This document shows, piece by piece, positions 61,393 to 64,000 of a stretch of DNA of 64,000 bases. Where the stretch lies: positions 36,622 to 100,621 of the forward strand of contig NZ_LWLB01000032.1 of NCBI RefSeq assembly GCF_001905145.1. Direction: 5' to 3'. The notes under the pieces are model-generated. The model had not been told where the DNA came from and ran no database searches. It was given only the letters and a program-made list of their open reading frames with translations. Source of the stretch: Nocardiopsis sp. TSRI0078 (GTDB taxonomy: Bacteria > Actinomycetota > Actinomycetes > Streptosporangiales > Streptosporangiaceae). The position numbers and the translations under genes were made by a program. Within the stretch, counting starts at the first letter, position 1; every line of letters starts with the position of its first letter.

Positions 61393-63063
61393 CTACAGCG
61401 CGTCCAGGCGGCGGCGCAGGTCGCTCTCGCTGGTGGCGGAGTCGAGCACCTCGCCCAGTGCGGCCAGTACCGTGGGCCGGTCCGCGCCCCGGTCCAGCAT
61501 CCGGCGCGCCGCCGCCCACAGGTTGGCGGGCCGCCCGTGCCACAGCCGTCTGGCCAGCCGCTCGTGCCGGTCCAGTTCCCGCTCCCGCTCCGGGTCGTCG
61601 CCGGTCACCGGCCGGTACCAGTGGTCCTGGCCGGTGGAGTGGCGTCCGCTGTGCGGGGTGGCCGCCTCGTACTCGCCGTAGTGGTCCAGCCGCAGCAGCG
61701 CCCGCCGGCCCCGGGGCGTGTCCGGGTCGAACTCCTCCGGCGCCCACGTCACCAGTTCGCTCGCCAGCAGCGGGAACGCGAACATCCGCCGCGCCAGCGA
61801 GGCGAAGTCGCCGTCCGGCAGCAGCCGCCGCACCGCCTCCTGGCGCAGGCCCAGCGGACGCGCCGGGTCGCGGTAGGTGCGGGTGAACTCGGCGGTGGAC
61901 TCCCACACGGCGTCCAGCGTCGCCCCCACCGCCACCTCCGGCAGGCCGCCGCGCGCGCCCGCCCAGCGCACCCACGCCGCCAGCACGTGCGGCATGGCCT
62001 CCTGCTCCTCGGGAAGCAGCACCACCCGGCCGGGCAGCCAGTGCAGCAGGAACGACTCCACCTTGCGCGGACTGACGCGCATCGGCCGACCGCTGTCCAC
62101 GTCGCAGCCGTGCGCGATGATGTGGTCGGCGCAGCGGCTGGCCGCGTAGGAGTCGGAGAGTTCGGCGGCCTCGTCCGAGGACAGGAAGCGGGCGGCCAGC
62201 ACCGCCCGGCGGTCGCGCCGCCACACCGGAACGGGGCAGACCTCCACTCCCTCGGGAGGGGTGGGCAGCATCCGTATCCGTGCGTTGGCCAGCGCGAAGT
62301 GCGCGGCCAGGGAGCCCCCGGTCAGGTCCGAGACCTTCAGCCCCACCAGCTCCACGGTCGGGCCCGAGGCCGGATCGCCCGAGGCGTCCACCGCCTGCTC
62401 GGTGCGCTCCAGCGCCCGGGACAGCAGGGCGCGCGCCTCGGTCAGCTCGATCCGTGCGAACCGGGCGAACTCGTCCGCCTCGGCCCTCTCCCGGCACTGC
62501 TCCAGCAGCTGGTCGACCTTGGTGGTCACCCAGGCGTCGCGCAGCACGCCGCCGCCGTTGTGGTCCAGGACCAGGATCAGCGCGTGCTCGGGCGGCAGCG
62601 ACCCCGGGGCGCCGGGGCGGTCGCGGCTGAACACGCACACCACGTCGTCGGTGTCGCCGAACTGGTCGCTGCTGACGTAGGCGGCCACCGGGGTGACCGC
62701 GCCGAGCTGGGAGGCCCACTCGGGCACCTGCAGGCCGCGATCCCGGAGTGCGATCATCCCCTGCTCGGCCAGGCTCCGCTGCGTGGACGAGGTGCCCAGC
62801 GCGGTGATCGCCGCGAGCACGCCGAGCCCGGCGGGCTTGCCGGAGGCGGTGGCGTGTGCGATCAGTCCCTCGCCGAGCAGCCGCTCGACGTCCACACCGG
62901 GGACCCGCTCACCCCACCAGGTGCCGAGCATCTCGCTGAAGGCCAGTTCGGCGTCGAGGGGGTGGCGCATGGCCAGCAGTGCTCTGGCGGCGCGCAGCAT
63001 CTCGTCGAAGACGGCGTCGGGCACCGGTTCGGGACCTGTGGGTGGAGGTGTCGGGGAGGGCAC
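61393..63063 (-). CDS. Large hypothetical protein
   Basis: The protein has 556 residues with a mainly helical N-terminal half (EPVPDAVFDEMLRAARALLAMRH...) and a second half with HWLPGRVVLLPEEQEAMPHVLAAWVRW. It looks like a conserved actinobacterial protein of unknown function. GTG at 63063 (or 63066) is chosen because TACGCT lies a few bases upstream and no ribosome site exists for the longer frame. Convergent with the phosphatase gene. No catalytic motif recognised. Confidence 0.6.
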   Translation of the reverse strand: MPSPTPPPTGPEPVPDAVFDEMLRAARALLAMRHPLDAELAFSEMLGTWWGERVPGVDVERLLGEGLIAHATASGKPAGLGVLAAITALGTSSTQRSLAEQGMIALRDRGLQVPEWASQLGAVTPVAAYVSSDQFGDTDDVVCVFSRDRPGAPGSLPPEHALILVLDHNGGGVLRDAWVTTKVDQLLEQCRERAEADEFARFARIELTEARALLSRALERTEQAVDASGDPASGPTVELVGLKVSDLTGGSLAAHFALANARIRMLPTPPEGVEVCPVPVWRRDRRAVLAARFLSSDEAAELSDSYAASRCADHIIAHGCDVDSGRPMRVSPRKVESFLLHWLPGRVVLLPEEQEAMPHVLAAWVRWAGARGGLPEVAVGATLDAVWESTAEFTRTYRDPARPLGLRQEAVRRLLPDGDFASLARRMFAFPLLASELVTWAPEEFDPDTPRGRRALLRLDHYGEYEAATPHSGRHSTGQDHWYRPVTGDDPERERELDRHERLARRLWHGRPANLWAAARRMLDRGADRPTVLAALGEVLDSATSESDLRRRLDAL

Positions 63064-63193
63064 CACCCGAGCGTATGCCAGCCCCGGGTATGGGATTGGC
63101 GTCCGGAGGGCTCCCGGACGGCTCCGTGTCGGCCGGCACACACGGGGCGCGGCTTCGGTGGCGGGCGGTCGGGCCCTCCCGGCGTCCGGTGGC

Positions 63194-63481
63194 TCAGCGC
63201 GGTCCGGGAACGGCGCGGTGGCCGGTGAACAGGGACGTTCCCGGCCTTCTCGACGCCTTCCTGACGGCCTGCGAGGGCGGTACGGAGTTCACCATCGCCT
63301 CCAGGTGCTCGCGGGCGACCCGCTCGACCAGGTGCGGTGTGACCGCGATGCCCAGGTGTTCGACGCAGTGCCAGGTGTCGCTGACGCAGCGATCGACGCA
63401 GCGGCGGGACAGCGCGCTGAACTCGTCGTGGAGCCGCGCCGATATCTGCCTGAGATCCTGGACCGGGAAGGTCTGGAGCAT
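63194..63481 (-). CDS. Small protein with probable three-helix dimerization domain
   Basis: Ninety-five residues. The N-terminal ~60 (FPVQDLRQISARLHDEFSALSRRCVDRCVSDTWHCVEHLG, then TPHLVERVAREHLEAM) match the small three-helix-bundle proteins common in actinobacteria as I remember them. The C-terminus is basic and unconserved. ATG at 63481. Function unknown. Confidence 0.6.
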   Translation of the reverse strand: MLQTFPVQDLRQISARLHDEFSALSRRCVDRCVSDTWHCVEHLGIAVTPHLVERVAREHLEAMVNSVPPSQAVRKASRRPGTSLFTGHRAVPGPR

Positions 63482-63910
63482 TCTTGCTCACACCCCTAGC
63501 TGAAGTATGGCCGGACGGTGACCTCCACCCATTCCACTTGTTCTGGACGGAGTGTCAACCCCTCTCCCGGCACGCTGTTGATAAAACCTCTGGGAAGTAT
63601 CGTTTACTTGAACACCACCATCACCCCAGGTCAACAAGGCGAAAAGGGCATTCCGGGCATATAACTTTCCTGTCGCGGAGGGTGGTGCGCAAGCCATCAT
63701 GAACACCCATAGCCCGGAATTAGCCGAAAACACGCCGGAGAAAGCCGAGGTCCACCTTGGGACAGGCGAACGGTGGCCTATTGTTTACCTTCCGTGCCCA
63801 TGGGCGGCGTCCCTTCCGTCGCGGACGGTGACCCGGCACGACGGCCGTTGCGTGCGGACGGGTGTGTCTTATGCTTGAGCCGTGACAGCGGCCGAGAGGA
63901 GTCATCGAGC
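63482..63910. other. Intergenic region, less GC-rich
   Basis: No gene is firmly supported. A 59-codon plus-strand frame from the ATG at 63699 (MNTHSPELAENTPEKAEVHL) is possible but lacks a ribosome site. TTGCGT (63848-63853) and TATGCT (63870-63875) with 16-bp spacing form a likely promoter for the gene at 63911. Confidence 0.4.
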
Positions 63911-64000
63911 GTGACTCCCGAGAGCCGCGGAGCCCCCCGATCACCTTCGGCGCCGCTTGTCTTTCGGTTTCCACGCCGTGGACGGTCCGCGTGGTCGACA
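63911..64000 (+). CDS. Start of a gene cut by the window end
   Basis: GTG at 63911 follows GAGAGGAG at 9-nt spacing and 36 bp of probable leader after the promoter. The visible 30 codons begin MTPESRGAPRSPSAPLVF and are not recognisable. The frame is open to the end of the window. Confidence 0.5.
   Translation, partial: MTPESRGAPRSPSAPLVFRFPRRGRSAWST

Noticed and set aside
63488-63733. 81-codon minus-strand frame (MFSANSGLWVFMM...)
   Set aside because: No ribosome site, unusual codon use and it lies over the promoter region of neighbouring genes.

Overview
The window is high-GC actinobacterial DNA. Codons are strongly G/C-ending, GTG starts are frequent, and several genes look leaderless, with a TANNNT -10 box 3-8 nt before the start codon. 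Typical actinobacterial neighbourhoods are present: nadD-rsfS-gpgP-like phosphatase, lexA divergent from nrdR-nrdJ, a Cpn10-like protein, and a putative 10-methyl fatty acid pair. A Nocardiopsis/Thermomonospora-type organism fits best, but that is inferred from gene content only.

Region 1 (1-~8.4 kb) is the right-hand part of an integrated mobile element. It is visibly less GC-rich than the rest and is transcribed leftwards: a primase-polymerase/helicase (33-2201), two Cys/His metal-binding motifs in one small protein, a DUF2637/Spd-like membrane protein, a string of small coupled genes headed by an HTH protein, and a tyrosine integrase (7388-8299). Two long noncoding stretches are unusual: a cluster of five hairpins (4.3-4.5 kb) and a 1.5-kb region (5.8-7.3 kb) with repeated CACCAGGGCGAC-type sites and a 77% AT core flanked by an 18-bp inverted repeat. 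The second looks like a replication or transfer origin. The arrangement resembles an actinomycete integrative conjugative element with a prim-pol replicase. Its left end and transfer ATPase lie outside the window.

Region 2 (8.6-18.5 kb) is chromosomal. It holds nadD, rsfS and a phosphatase, a first tRNA-Ala(GGC), a redox/sulfur-type operon (metallo-beta-lactamase plus ArsR-rhodanese), a TetR/FAD-monooxygenase divergon around a 30-bp perfect palindrome, a lactate-monooxygenase-like flavoenzyme, an ABC exporter divergent from its probable TetR regulator, and a Cpn10-like protein.

Region 3 (18.5-22.8 kb) is a rearrangement zone. It has two more identical tRNA-Ala(GGC) genes, four copies of a conserved terminator-like element (one without a tRNA), a pectate lyase with a LacI-type operator and a decayed carbohydrate-binding tail after its stop codon, and an SRPBCC gene cut off beside the third tRNA.

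Region 4 (22.8-41.2 kb) contains a DinG-type helicase, hypothetical proteins, a racemase, a likely 10-methyl-branched fatty acid operon, a sugar ABC importer with an opposite-strand gene between its permeases, an acyl-CoA ligase and leuS.

Region 5 (41.2-64 kb) contains two secreted/anchored proteins, a lipoprotein hydrolase, lexA with a clear SOS box, nrdR-nrdJ with a readable NrdR-controlled promoter and an intein in NrdJ placed at a redox cysteine, a pair of SPFH proteins, membrane proteins, rnhB, a membrane-anchored double AAA+ protein, a sugar nucleotidyltransferase, a tyrosine phosphatase and hypothetical proteins.
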